64,000 nt of DNA, taken from contig CM072860.1 in NCBI GenBank assembly GCA_036937835.1, positions 4,295,001 through 4,359,000 of the forward strand, read 5' to 3'. The notes below the pieces were generated by a model. That model saw only the letters and a program-made list of their open reading frames with translations, made no database searches and was not told where the DNA came from. Positions 24,081 to 37,034 of the stretch are shown here, piece by piece. Made by a program: the position numbers and the translations under genes. The stretch comes from Pampus argenteus (Eukaryota; Chordata; Actinopteri; Scombriformes; Stromateidae). Position 1 is the first letter of the stretch; each line of letters starts with the position of its first letter.

Positions 24081-25682
24081 TCTAATCTCACCAGCTACAT
24101 ACTGCAGCTGCTCTGTTGTCATGACAACGGATGCTACTGTAGATCTTCTGTGATTTCAGAAGAGATAAAAACAAATGTAGGTGGCTGTGATAACAACACA
24201 TGATTCATGTTAATCTTCAGCTTTTCACACGCCTTTATCACATTTTCCTCCCTCTCCCACACACACACACACACACTCCTACTCACTCAGTACACACAAC
24301 AACAACCTTGAAGAGCAGATGGTTCGTGATTCATGATGACTAAAGATGAAGACTCCTCCTGTTGTGTTAGTCAAAACAGATTGATGTCACACGGCTCACT
24401 AATTACTGTTATCTCAGCTTTGTTATTCTTTGAGATTATGTCAACTCCTCTTTTATTTTTATCATTAATAATTCACTTTCGGGCATGTAGCTGATGTTTA
24501 TATGTGGAGAAATATATTGCTGAACATTTCAATCCTTATTATTTACAATATAAGAAGCATAACACGAACATTACCTATATATTAATACCTATAGATAAAT
24601 CTGATTACATTACTTCAATATCTATGTTGTGATAAGTGGTCATAGTGCATGACATTATTTTGCTTTAAATGCTGGTTTCTTTCAGCTCTAAAAAACCCTT
24701 CAAATGCAACAAATCGGAGAAGGAAAAATCAGTCCTTGGTTGAACTGCGCGCTGAGGACGTGACCTGTGATGAGGCGTCACGAGCCAAAAAGGTCGGGAA
24801 CCCACGAATTACAGTATGACCAGTTTAAACTATCTGGTTAGATTTTATTGGTTGATGGATTCTCAGTTTAGATGCCGAAAATCACCAAATGTATTTATTG
24901 CAAAACTGCAATGAGTTTATGTTGTGACACATTGTTTATTAAGGATTATTACTATCAGTAGCTTATATATGATAAAAAAGATATGGTAAAAGATTTCTTA
25001 AAACAATATTAACTACTTTTTTGGCCACTTGGGGGCAGCACAACACGCTATAAACACAACACTGACATATTATCGTCTTATATAAGTTGTTATGGCGACA
25101 AGTTGCTATATTTACACATCCAGCAGACATGGAGCAACATTAGCATTCATGTTAGTGTGTATCTGATGAATGAAAGACCAATGTTTAGTCTCTGTTTCTA
25201 ACTAACTCCTGAGGAGAACGGCTCTTTAGTGCTTTACTGTGTTTATTGGCTGGTCAAAATAAAAATATTGAATAATGCAGCCATAAATTGACTCTGTATC
25301 CCATCCAATTTATCCTAGAGATACATTTTTTTAATCATATTTTGACATTTTTTGCACCTTCTTCTGCTCACCGTCACCTTTTTGTTTCAATCAAAGTACG
25401 GCATTTCAAAAAACAACGACAACATTAAAAAAAAAAAGTTTATTCAACATTTATGATGAGTTGAGAGTTGAGAAATTGGAAAAAAAAATCCAGGCATTGC
25501 ATACATCATCATTTTACAGAGAATTTCTGTGGTAGTGATAAACTTTGACATATATAGAAATAGGAATTGGGGCAGGGAAGTGTGTAAGACCATGTGAATG
25601 TGTGTGTGTTGGAGCGGGAGGGATGAGGGACTTGCAGCTATGTGGTTCAGGTTCAGATTCAGGAAGTGAAAATTTAGATGGC

Positions 25683-25721
<39 letters not shown>

Positions 25722-26324
25722 CGACCACGCTTTGGGGATTTCATGTGTGTGGGTGTGCGGTCTGATCGGCGCTTACATGGAAATATGAGGTGCACAAGTG
25801 TGTGAGGAGGGGCGGTGGATGGATACATGAGTAAGAGGAGAAACGATGAGGATGTCTACACTTCAAAATTTGATATTTTTCCATTTGAAACATGAATGTT
25901 TGGCTCCAATTTAAAAAAACACAAAAAGGTTCGCTACAGTAAAGTGCTGAGGAGAAACCAATGCGGTCCGTCCACAAAAAACTACTTATAAACAAAGCGT
26001 GGGAGTGCTGAAAGCCACTGCTAGAAATACACATTATGTTTGTATCGTAGAAAAATATGAGAGTTTCATTTCCAAAAGAGATTAAACTAAAGAAGTCAGT
26101 TTTACACAATAATGTGACCGAGAAACCTTCAAAACAAAAACAGGAGCTTGTTTTTAATATACTTTATTTGAATGGACGTGAATCTTCTTTTTTTTTGGAC
26201 TTAAAACACTTAAATGTTAAGGTTTATAATAGTGAGATTTTAGCATTTTTGTTTAGTATGTTAGCATGCTAACATTTGCTAATTAGCACTATTAACAGTA
26301 CAGCTGAACACGTATACAGCTACC

Positions 26325-26493
26325 GGCTTTGTGCTAGCGCCTTTGTGCTAGAGGCTTTGTGTTAGCGGCTTTGTGCTAGCGGCATTGTGCTAGCGGCTTT
26401 GTGCTAGAGGCTTTGTGCTAGCGGCTTTGTGCTAGCAGCTTTGTGCTAGCGGCTTTGTGCTAGCAGCTTTGTGCTAGCGGCTTTTGTGCTAAC
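26325..26493. repeat. 14-bp minisatellite, about 12 units
   Basis: Twelve head-to-tail copies of TTTGTGCTAGCGGC with single-base variants (GCTAGAGG, GTTAGC, GCATTG, GCTAGCAGC). Most units carry the palindrome GCTAGC. It lies directly after a TTAGCATGCTAAC-type dispersed repeat, from which the unit may have been amplified. Confidence 0.93.
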
Positions 26494-26529
26494 GTTTTCC
26501 AAATGGCTCCAAAGTACAGCTGAGACTGA

Positions 26530-26770
26530 TGGGTGTTAATTTTCTAGGCGCCATATGTGGTCACAAAGGATGAAATAATGTCAGGTGGTCACTACGATAT
26601 CAAAAATTATCCTCATGAATGTTTGTGCCACGTTTTAATTGCAATCCATCCGATACTTAGTGACAAATGTCGGCCTCATGGTGGCGCTAGAGGAAACATC
26701 AGGATTCATATTCTGGGGACCATGAAAATCATCCATCCAATAGATTTGGAGATATTTCAATTAGGACCAT
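26530..26770. repeat. dispersed repeat fragment
   Basis: Contains GGTGGCGCTAGAGGAAA, AGGATTCATATTCTGGGGAC, CATGAAAATCATCCATCCAA and GAGATATTTCAATTAGGACC, phrases of a common fish repeat. A related, more diverged piece (CTTCATGGTGGTGCTACAGG) is at about 42200-42245. Confidence 0.45.
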
Positions 26771-27916
26771 AAAACATGCTAAATATATTCAATTACTACT
26801 TTTTTTTTTTTTTTTAAACGTTTACATTGTTATTGGTAAGTAAAATCATGTATGTAAATATACATAAATACACTTCTTTCCTCTGGTTTTGCTACAGACA
26901 GATATAAACATATGAATATTTACCAGCAGCGTCTGCTTACACTGTGACCTGGATGTGCTGTATGAGTGATGATTTACAAAAAAAAGACTTAATGTGTCAA
27001 CCAGCAAAAAAAAAAAAATGCACAAAAGAGACTATATTCGAAGCTCCATGCTTTACTATAACTTGCACCAACTTTTCAAAAGTAAAGCCAAGCAGACTAA
27101 CACATTAAGTTCATAAAAAAAAACATCTCGACCTTCAGAATAAGAGTAAAAATTCACATCCATGTTATATAAAAAAAAAACATCTTAAAATGTTCCCCCG
27201 TTGTATGCCAGCTCCTGATAAAATATGTGTGAAGTAGATACACAGTATTTAAAGACGCTTACTTAAATGTTACTTCACACACACACACATACACACACGC
27301 GCGCTCACGTATAAAAAAAAAAAAATCAACTGTTTATCTGTTTGCTTGCTGATGGCGCTCTCAGCTTCTCGAGGCACTCGTGATATAAAAGTGGAAGGTG
27401 CATGCACAGCTTTACAGACAGTTTTATGAAGAGAGTGTAAGCACAATTTATTACGTGAAACCGAGGCTAAGAGGAACATCCAAGTATTTCTTTTTTCTTT
27501 TTTCTTTCCTTTTTATATGAAGCCCTTTATCTACAGAACAGCTTCCATCACATCTGTTCTCTCGGCAGACATTCTTAGAGGCATTTCGTCCACTTCAAGT
27601 CTTGGTTTTAATCCAAAGTCTGTGGGGTTTTTTTTGTTTTTTTTGGGGGTTTTTTTTTCGTTCCAAGACAGCACCGCTTTCCAGAGAAAGATTCCACAAC
27701 AACTTCCACAAATGTCAGGTTTGTCTTTCAAATTAACGTCTTTAGGAAGAAGCGGGATGTGATTCTTATGACTGTTATACCGTGTAGAAAAAAAAAGAAA
27801 AAAAAATCATCCATACAAAAAAATATATATATAAAAAGTGAATTTTGTTGGACTCTGGATGAGTTAATGTACTCTTAAAACGATATTGATCCCAGATCAG
27901 ATCAGCGCCCAGTGCT

Positions 27917-30900
27917 TCAGTTGACTTTAAAGATGCTGAAGACGTGAGGCGAGGCGGCGGGATTGCCCACAGAGTGCAGTCTGAAGGACGGGCCCGTGAT
28001 GGCGTGCAGCTCCGTGCCTTTGTCCAGCTGCAGGAGGCCGGACACTTGGCAGGGCTTCAGGAAGTGGAAGGGGTGCGGCCCGGCGGAGGGAGTCGTCCCG
28101 TAGCCCTCCATGCACTGCAGCTTCTGAGGCTTCTTGCCGTTGGTCACGACGTCCAGCTTCACATACTGAGACTGCTGCTCGTTGAACAACACCTGAGACA
28201 GACGGAGAGAAGACGGAGGATGAGAGAGGTCAGCGAAGGCACCGGTAGAAGGTGTTTATTCTAAACTATTCAAACAGAAAACTAACCAGACTCAGTGGTC
28301 CCACTATTGTCGTTTTTTTTTTTTGTTTTTTTTTGGCTAGATTTTCTCCAGACCTCTGTCGACTTGGGATTACCCGAAACCTGATATCCACCCTCCAAAA
28401 AGCGTTGATACATACTTCTACAGTAACTCAGAAGCAGGGCTGAATACCAGTTCCAAAAGGATAAATTATATATATCTTTAGCACCAATACCAAAACTGTA
28501 TTTTTTATTCCAGTAACTCACACAAAATCCTTCTCTTCTTAACATAAACACAGTGTATAATGGGCAAAATGGATTATTTAAAATCTAGAAATATTGTAAA
28601 CGTGACCAGGAATCGTTAACGTCAAACTGTGCTTTGACAATAATTACAGATATTTTATGTTTACAATTTAAAGCTGCATTAACAAGTCTTTCGGCCACTA
28701 GGGGGCAGCAGAAAAAAAACCCTGAGACACACACACACACACAAATATGTATTATGATATGTGGGCCGTGTAGTTTGGAGTCCATTTTGTAGTTCCTTAC
28801 TGTTAACAAACTACAACTCCGAGCAGCAGAGACGTACCTGGCAGAACAGGAAGTAGACGCCTTCCTTCTTCACAGTGAAGGTACCTTCCTCCTTGTTGTA
28901 CATCACTGCTTTGCTCATATTCAACATCCTCTCTTCCCAGCCCTTTATCACACCACCTTCTCCCACTGACACACACACACACACACACACATATCCAAGG
29001 TTATTCATTTCCTAAGCAAATGATTTGCAGATCATCTTACACCCTCCCTCTCGTCCTCCAATTTTCTTACCTTGCTGAGAGGAGACTTTGGTTACTGGTG
29101 GAAAGTGAAAGAGACACATTGAAGGAGAAAGGGAAAGGGGGAAAGTCAATTAAGATTTTATGAGTGCAATCGTATAGGGGTATATGATTGAAACCACTTC
29201 AGCAGATGCTACATGAGACGGCTATAAGGGATCTGCCAAGCCACTTACTCTCAAAATGAGACGCCGCTTTCTTTCTGTTTCCATGCTTCTCTTGCACCGT
29301 ACCCCCTTCATGAAGGCAAGAAAGAGACAGAATATGAGTTTAAACTGCCAGAAAAACGTCTGTTTTTTTTTGATAAAGCAATCATTCCCATCTGTATCAG
29401 TGTTTTAATTTGCGTCCGTTTAGATTCAATCTGGCTAGTTTTAACATGGTTAGCAGATGGGTAAAGGATTTCCTTTCAGATTTCCTCAAACTGTTATTTT
29501 CAGTCAGAAGCGTGTGCCTCTTTTAGTTTTTTTTTTTCCTGTGGGGGCTAATCTTAGTCCCAGCTGGTCGCAGTCATCTAGAAAATGCAGACGAAGGAGA
29601 GGAGAGATGTGTGTGTGTGTGTGTGTGTGTGGGAGATAAAGAGAAGTCGGACAGAACAAAAGCATTAAATGTATTAGAGTAACCCTAAATAAGAGAAATG
29701 AAGAGTCAAAAAGGTCTTCTTGCTACTCCTGACTGAGTGAAGCAACAGCTACGGCTCCTGCTCAGATAAATACAATAAATAAAACACAACACGAAACGGC
29801 CCAGAGCTGAAGAAAGCTGCTCTTGATGTTCACTAAAGGTTTATTTGAGCTTTGCAATCTGGCCTGCGGGGAGCGATTTCACACACAGATACAACTGGAA
29901 TACTGTATGTATGAACTGTGAAATACATACTTTATGTTTCAGGACAGAGCGGCCAAACACCGGGCCCCCGCCGTCCGTCGTATACGAATATTAAGTCCTT
30001 GCTAAAATAACTCACAGGTGGGTGACCCTGTAGACTTAGGATTCGCTACGGGCGAGCGTGAAGCCCTCAGGCCGGCCAGACTTTCCTGACCTGAGCTGTC
30101 AGTCATCATCAGAGAACATAACAGCAGTGTCCTGCTGGCACTCAACTTTCCAACAAACTGAAAAAAGATGTTTTTTTTCATGAATATCTGAACACCGTTT
30201 TAATGTGTTTTGGAAGACAAAGCACAAAGGTATCAGTTACTCATGAAAAAAAATAAAAGTTAATACCTGCAGATATCTAATATAGAGTTGTTCATCTAAA
30301 TGAAGGGTTGTGTGAAAATGTGAACAATCAAGTAATCCCTGTGACGGTGACGCAAGCATGCGGCTATAAATACAGCAATGATAGGTCATCAAATATCGCT
30401 GCTTTCACAACAAATCATAGCTGTGTCAGTCGTGTGCTCAGGGGGGAAAAAAAAACACATTTTCATTGCCCAAAAGCGTGCAACAAGGCCTCGCTCCAGC
30501 GCCAGCTGGGTTTCTGGGCTCCGAGGCCGTTCTGGTCAGACCTGTAATTTGTGAAACAGTCATCCAGCTGCCTACTTTTTCCTGTGTCAACTTTTAGCAG
30601 CGGTATAATGCCTGCGGGCCCGCTAGAAGCGACCAAAGTGGCATGTGGGCCGAGACTGGCCAGCGTTTGTGTTAAATGTTCTTCCCAGAAAAACAACAGA
30701 GTGCAGCGGGTGAGTATATTGATCTGGATGGCTACTGTAACGAGTTCCTATATGTTTACCGTCTCTCTTCACTCTCTGCCCCACCAGCAGCTCTCTCTTC
30801 TCCAGAATGAGCTGAACAATGGCCTTCCTCTGTGTATTGACCTGTTGAAAGAGACGGAGAGAGGAAGAAAAACGTGCGTTATTGACAAATGTCCGATAAG

Positions 30901-32371
30901 TTTATTAAGACTCCCACACAGCCACAGACTCCCGAGCCTCTTCCTGCCAGTCAGCCACATAAACAGGCTCGTCTTTTCCAGGATCCTGCCACGCTAGCTT
31001 TAGAATAGGTTCACCACTTCCTCAGAGACCGGTTGCGACACCTAATGCGTGTTTTTAGCGCTTCCGAGTTAGAAACCCAAATTTTTCGTCAAGCCAGCAA
31101 ACTTAAAAAATCCTTTGGCCGGATGCCCACTGAATGACCAAAGAAGTAAGAAGAGAAGTGGCGCAGGGAAAAAAAAGTGTGTTTAAATTTAGTGCTACTG
31201 TGGAAATAAAGGCACCGAGTCGCTCTTCACTCTCCAGACGTTGACTCACTGGCTCTCATCAGGAGTTGGCTAACGGACAAATGGACCGAACGGGGCCTCT
31301 TGGGAAAGGCTCCAGCATCAACACTCCACGTGTCCAATTTTGGGGTGTTTGTGTGTGTATGTCTGCGTGAGGGAGAAACTGTGTGTGTGTGTGTGTGTGA
31401 GCAGGTCTGTCAACATGATAAGAAGCCAACCTGTCTCCTGATCTTAAATCCAATGCAACCTGGTTTCATTAAACAAAAAATAACCTGAACTCGGAGGAAT
31501 TTCCATCCGGTCTTCTGGCTGCTCGTAGAAAAGAATTTAGCTTTCGTGATGCAACCTCATGCTGCAAGTGCAAAGAAGTTAAAAAAACTCTGTGACTTCT
31601 TCTTCTTCTTCTTCTTCTGTAAATGTAACTCCTGACTTGTGCATGAGAAAAACGGCCCACGCTTGTTGCAAATGATTTACACTTGCCACACACACTTTAT
31701 CATGGAGCCTGTTTCACGCCTCAAGCCTTCGGCTGCAGTCAGTTGATGTGCTCACACAGCCAAGTAGTTGAGGCTTTCCAGTAAATTGAGATAAAACTGG
31801 CACCAGAGTAATTAAACATGGCGGGGGGGAAACAGAGAGGGGGGGCGGGGGGTAGACACGAAAATAAGCAGCAGCTCTACAACTTGACTGTTCCTATTAG
31901 TAAGCAGAGAAATGGTGCAAGAGACTGGAGTACGTGCAGGAGGAGGGGGGGTGGGGGGTGGGGGGGGGGTGCATTTTTCCATATACCCCCCACGAAGATT
32001 CCCGTAACCGCAGACACACACACAAAAGAAGTTACATAACAAAACACTTCTTTAATACGAACAGGCGAGAGTAAATATTATTGTTGGTACAAATATGCAA
32101 TGCTATTCATAGAGGGAGGAGGGCGAAACGGGATTGTCTGCTGCAGGCTTGATTGTGTGTGTGTGTGTGTGTTTTTTTTTTTTAATGAAATACAAACCTG
32201 CTCCAGTCGGTCCTGCAGGATCTTAAAGGACTGCGACAAGTCGCGCGTCTGTCGCCAAGTCCACGCCGTGAACAGCGCGCTGCATGCGGCCAGAGACAGA
32301 GCCACAAGCGCCAGAGAAGCCCAGACGACCCGCAGCTTGCGCACTCGCCTCCTCTGCAGAATCCGATGCAT
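27917..32371 (-). CDS. tnfsf12: tnfsf12 (TWEAK), TNF-superfamily ligand
   Basis: Seven exons: 32198-32371, 30760-30841, 30016-30090, 29249-29305, 29071-29094, 28838-28965, 27917-28192 (816 bases, 271 residues). It is a type II membrane protein: Arg-rich cytoplasmic start MHRILQRRRVRKLR, membrane segment at about residues 15-37, stalk, then the TNF homology domain from about residue 140. TWEAK identity: GVIKGWEER, YNKEEGTFTVKKEGVYFLFC, YVKLDVVTNGKKPQKLQCME, PCQVSGLLQLDKG and the end VFSIFKVN align with human TWEAK, including the paired Cys around LQC and PCQ. Residues 81-84 (RVKR) fit a furin site that would release the soluble cytokine. The short middle exons rest on splice phase; one is a 24-nt microexon. 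The start is the first ATG before the membrane segment. TWEAK signals through Fn14 in tissue repair and inflammation. Confidence 0.88.
29071..29094 (-). CDS. tnfsf12: 24-nt microexon of tnfsf12
   Basis: Bounded by CCACCAG and GTAAGAAAA, this exon is phase 1 in and phase 1 out. It adds ITKVSSQQ between HGNRKKAASHFE and VGEGGVIKGWEE. Without it the flanking exons also join in frame (both phase 1), so skipping would delete eight stalk residues. Confidence 0.72.
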
Positions 32372-35300
32372 GTTTGGTGCAGACTGCGCTGCTACTCACC
32401 GCCGCAGACCATCCGAAAGCCGCACTTCTTCAACTCCATTCCAGCAGAGCATGAAGTCCCTCCAAAATGCATTTATGTCCAAATGTCCATTTTGGTGTGA
32501 GACAGCCTACAACTAAACCCCACTGTTTCCTTTTCTTTCCTTTTTTTTTCTTTTTTTTTTTTACGCGGTCTGGTTTAATTTTCTGTTTATCTGACAAAAT
32601 TTAAATCCGCAAAAACAAACAAACAAACAAACAAAATAAACCCCCATCAGGTCCTTCCTGCTCACAGATCAGATCAAATCCACCATCCTCCGTGTGTGTG
32701 CCTTCAAATACAAGAAAAGTGTGCACGGTGCAACTGTTGCATCCTTCTCCCTGCGATTCGTTGACTCAGCTCTCTTGTCTTCCCTTTAAACTGCTTGCTG
32801 GGGGGTCACTCTATTAGACAGACACACATGCATTCACACACACACACACACACACACTTTGGCTTGAACTTTCCGTGCGCCTTCAACGAGCTCAGATGTT
32901 ATGATACCAGCTGGCATCCGCCGTGAAATATTCAACGAGGTGAGCGCAAGAAAAAAAAAACCCATCTCAAGAGGCACATCGGGGCTTCCTCTGCTTCTCA
33001 AATCACTTTCATCAGCTTGCATGGCTTGAAAATATGTGCAATGGACGCGCGTGTAATAGTTCCGGGTGTGACCACACGGTGGCGGTAGTGCATCGGTGAA
33101 GACGCACCAGGCTGGTGAGTTCATGGTTGGTCAACAGGTGAGCGCCATGATGCTCTGCAGCCATCTGAAGCCAAAAACATAAAACCATCCACACAGGATG
33201 AGGATGAAGTTCATGAATCAATTCCTCCAAAATGATTTATGAGTTAATCTAAAGGTTGAAAATGTGTTTTATGAAGCAAAATAAATACATTTGAAATTCA
33301 AGAATACATTTACAGTATTTCATTGTTTATCATTTACTCTTTTTTTACCAATTTAATTGTGATTAATTGTACTGTGTATGTGTTGATCTATTTTTGAATT
33401 TTTATTTTACTCTGTATACTGAGCACATGTAGTGTTATTACGCCCCCTAGAGCTGACCTGTGCTTTTTACCCTTAACAAGCTTTTTTTTTATTTATTCAC
33501 ATTTTAGTCACATTTCTAAAAAAATATATATATATAAGCTGAATGAAGCCACACAGAGACTGAAATACACATTCACACATCACTTTATTCACAGTAAAAG
33601 GGTGACAATAAGAAAAAGAAACTGTACCTTTATGAAGTTATGACATATAAACCAACATGCATGCTCTAAATGTAACATGGCTTTCGGTATTTCTACTGCA
33701 TCAGTGAAAAACTGATAAATCCATTTTTGGTTATTTTCATTATTGAACATCAGCTGATGGATTTTCTGCCCTGATGGAGGTTGAAATAATTGATTTTGAT
33801 GAAGCCCTTTAAAAAAAAGTGTTTTTACTTTTTGGATTTTAAGGTTTTCACACATACAAACTTTATTTTTTCAACCATTTCATAACCTGACAAAGTCTGA
33901 CACTGGATCACAACACATGAAAAACATCACACGGATATCAACATATAACATGTTGGAAATATCCCAGCATATCGATATGAACTTATATGGTACACTTTGG
34001 CTCTTTCCTGACAACTAAAAAACAACAGCAAATGTGTGGAAGCCTAAAACATCATCATCATCATCACAGTTCTCGTCTACTTATATCGACTGTTAAGACC
34101 GTGTATTGATTACATACACACACACACACACACACACACAGAAATCTGAATAAGCACCTGAAACATTGAACTGTTATAGAAATATAAAACTATAAATGAA
34201 AACTGACTGTTAGACATGTATTTTTCCACATGGATGAAGTCTGTAGGTTTTGCACATTGGAGCATGATAATTTTTACACACACAGTATCCCAAAAAACTT
34301 TTTCTTTTTTTTTCCCTTTTCTCTCTCTTACAAAATCATTTTGTAAACAACGTGTAAAACTGAAACTCAGAACTGCAAAAAGTAACAAAGAAAGGTCAGT
34401 GGTTTTTTACTTGTTTAGAGTGAGAGAAAACAAGCTAAATATAACCCACAACTCAAGACTGTTTTCATTAAATGGTTGGAAATGATACAAAAACCCTCTT
34501 TTGTAATACCACTCTCTCTCTCTCTAGCAGGACAGGTTGGTCCAAGATTGGCTTCTCAAATGAGACTGTTTGTTATCTGATGGAGTTGCTATTTGGCTGC
34601 ATGCAAGGAGGTTCAACTGATTCATTTAGTGCACAATTTAATCTTGAAAACCTGAAAGAAGAAGAAGAAAAGAAGTGCAAATGTGACATTGTGCTTCACA
34701 ACAGATCTGGAAGACGAGGGGAGACGTGACTCTTTGGTTGCTGTTGTCATAGTTTCCTCATACAATATGCTTCAATGGCGTCAGGGAGCAAAAGGGTTTT
34801 CTGGATTTCTGAATGATGAGTTAGTTAAGACTAATTTACTTAAAAAAAAAAAAAAATCAACCACAGCCACACGCATAATCCACATTTGTCACATTTCATA
34901 TCACAAGGGACAATCACAAAACATACAAAAAAATAATCCAGTGGCTCGGTTTGGTAATGATTAAATGTACTTGTATTGCACGGGCCCCATTCCAATACTT
35001 AAAACCGCATCCTTGACTTTAAATCATAAGGCAGTTGATCATTTGCAAGATCGATACTCTATAAATAAAGAGTTATGAAAAGTCATGTCTTTAGTTTTAG
35101 CCTCACCATATCCAACAACAAAATGTTTAAGAAACGGATATAACAATGTGTTTATCCGCTGTTGTTATTTAAGACGCAAGCTTTCAGCTGCTTCGACAGG
35201 TGTAGCAGGATTAACCAAAGAGGGCGGGGCTTAGCAAACAGCCATATTTTATTATAATATATGTAGCTTATAGCTTCTTTTTTTTTGAGAAATCAGCGTG

Positions 35301-35416
35301 TGATTGTGACTGTCAGGTTTTGGAACGGGGGCCTCTGAGTGGCGCTCTGTCCCTGCACGTTGTGAATCGGCCTCACGGTTGCAAAGGTCAAGAGGTCATG
35401 AGCCCGGTGTTGGGGT
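32372..35416. other. interval between tnfsf12 start and sat2 stop
   Basis: No coding exon is seen. The left part should hold the tnfsf12 promoter and 5' UTR. CA repeats lie at about 32837-32857 and 34117-34140. For sat2, minus-strand AATAAA candidates (plus TTTATT) occur at 35248-35253, which would give a short 3' UTR of about 170 nt, and at 33584-33589. Confidence 0.45.
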
Positions 35417-36843
35417 TTACGGTTGGGCAAGGTGCTCCAAAGCCTCTCCGTTGCAGCTCATATAGTGGTAGCCCATGTCAGTCGTGACGTCGTAGCAGCC
35501 CTGCCTGAGGTAAAAGTCCAGAGATGATTTGTTCCAGTCGAGGACGGTGAAGTTGAGCTGGGTGCAGCCGGCAGCCATGCCAAGCTACGAGACGGCAGGA
35601 GGACAGACGTGAGTTCTGCTGTTCAGTAATACAAAAATGCAAATGGACTCGTTTCTATGAAGAGAGAACAGCTTTACTCACCTGTGCTACTTTGCTCATG
35701 AGAGCTTTACCGATGCCCTTCCCTGAAAAACAAACCATGCATTATTTAATATTTCATGCACTTTTTTTTTGTTTTAAATATTAAAGCACAAACTCGAGTC
35801 GAGCGTTTGAAACGGTGCACCGTACCTCTGAACTCAGGCATCACGTACAGGTCCTCCATGTACACAGCCCTGCCCCTCCATGAGTTGTAGGAATAGAAGT
35901 AAAGTGCGTAGCCTATCTTCGTATGGCCTGAAATCCATGCGACAAAAATGCAGTTTTTTTTTAGCGAACAGCAGCCTCAGTGGATTCAATATTCATAAAA
36001 CCGGTTTATTCATTCTACTAAACTCAAATAACCAAACATGCCTGTAAGGAAACTCTTCATCCCTCTTGTCTTCTATTGCAGTAAATAACAAAGACTACTA
36101 TTAAGCAAAGCGAGCAGGTATCTCAGTCATGGGAGTCACAGTATGGAGTCAAATATCCAGCGCACAGCGAGCAGTGGTGACCGTATGGAAAACATAAAAA
36201 AGGGGAGCTGTGTCATGGAAGAAAAAAGGCCGAGCCGAGGCAGCAGAGAGCACGTTACTGTCCTCGTTACTGTCCTCTGAGGGCAAGGGCTGCGTTGGCT
36301 TTGTTATGCAAGTGGTTAGTAACAGAAAACTAATAAATGTGGCTCTTAAGTCTTAGTCTAATAGATGCAGGTTCTCCGGGTTCTCCCTCTCACCTTCTTT
36401 GGTTCTGTGCTGTTCAGGAACCTCAGCAATGATTCCATGGAAGAACGGGTTCTTGGAGAAGCCGTCTTGCTCCAAATCTGCAACGTAAAGATACAGAGAC
36501 GTCAAATGACATGTCATATACCCTGATAGGATATCTGTCAGGAGTATTTATCTCAAGCTGCCGTTACGTTAGTGTGACTTTTGTTCTCTGCCCTTTCAGT
36601 CATATGACTTATGTGTGTGAGGCCTCCGTTAAACTACGAGAAGGTCAAATAGTAACGTCTTTAAACTGGTCATGATATAGTTAATATATATATATACATA
36701 CATTACCTTTCTGTGTGATTTTTACATGATCTGAGACTTTCTCATATTCAGCCAATTCCTGCAGAGAAACCAAACGCATGCAATTTAACCAATGTCTCAA
36801 ATATCATGATAATACAGTGTAGTAGCCCTTTAAAATGCCATCT

Positions 36844-36890
<47 letters not shown>

Positions 36891-37034
36891 GATCAATTGA
36901 CGTAGACCTGTGAGTCATTGTGGCTACTTAATGTCCTCCACACACACACACAACACAGCTGCTCTGCTCACCATGATCATCCGCGCTATGTCCTTGCAGT
37001 CCTCCACGTTGGCTGCACGGATCGTGTAGTCCAT
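35417..37034 (-). CDS. sat2: sat2-like diamine/thialysine N-acetyltransferase (GNAT family)
   Basis: Six exons: 36972-37034, 36707-36758, 36394-36477, 35826-35927, 35682-35722, 35417-35584 (510 bases, 169 residues, the usual SAT length). It starts MDYTIRAANVEDCKDIARMI and continues ELAEYEKVSDHVKIT, DGFSKNPFFHGIIAEVP, GYALYFYSYNSWRGRAVYME, DLYVMPEFRGKGIGKALMSK. The RGKGIG segment is the Q/R-x-x-G-x-G/A acetyl-CoA loop of GNAT enzymes. LNFTVLDWNKSSLDFY and CNGEALEHLA resemble human SAT2 (VLDWN, QGEATRKLA) more than SAT1 (VAEWN, KEYLLKMA), hence the name. SAT2 acetylates thialysine and small amines in the cytosol; SAT1 degrades polyamines. All phases close and no residue looks broken. Confidence 0.85.
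36848..36888. repeat. (CA)n microsatellite in sat2 intron 1
   Basis: About 20 uninterrupted CA units on the plus strand between sat2 exons 1 and 2, with a second short tract at 36940-36952. Confidence 0.9.

Larger units (their letters stand above)
24080..27916. other. interval between chd3 and the tnfsf12 stop codon
   Basis: No coding exon is seen. It contains a CA tract (about 24257-24276), dispersed-repeat pieces (25020-25260, 26225-26290, 26530-26770), a GT microsatellite (about 25684-25719) and a 14-bp minisatellite. The right-hand part should be tnfsf12 3' UTR: minus-strand AATAAA (plus TTTATT) occurs at about 27446-27451 and again at about 25439-25444, and I cannot tell which is used. 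Confidence 0.45.

Noticed and set aside
30551..30997. 148-codon plus-strand open frame
   Set aside because: It runs antisense through a tnfsf12 exon (30760-30841) and has no domain.
32100..32516. 138-codon plus-strand open frame
   Set aside because: It is the antisense shadow of tnfsf12 exon 1, which has a membrane segment and a good donor on the other strand.
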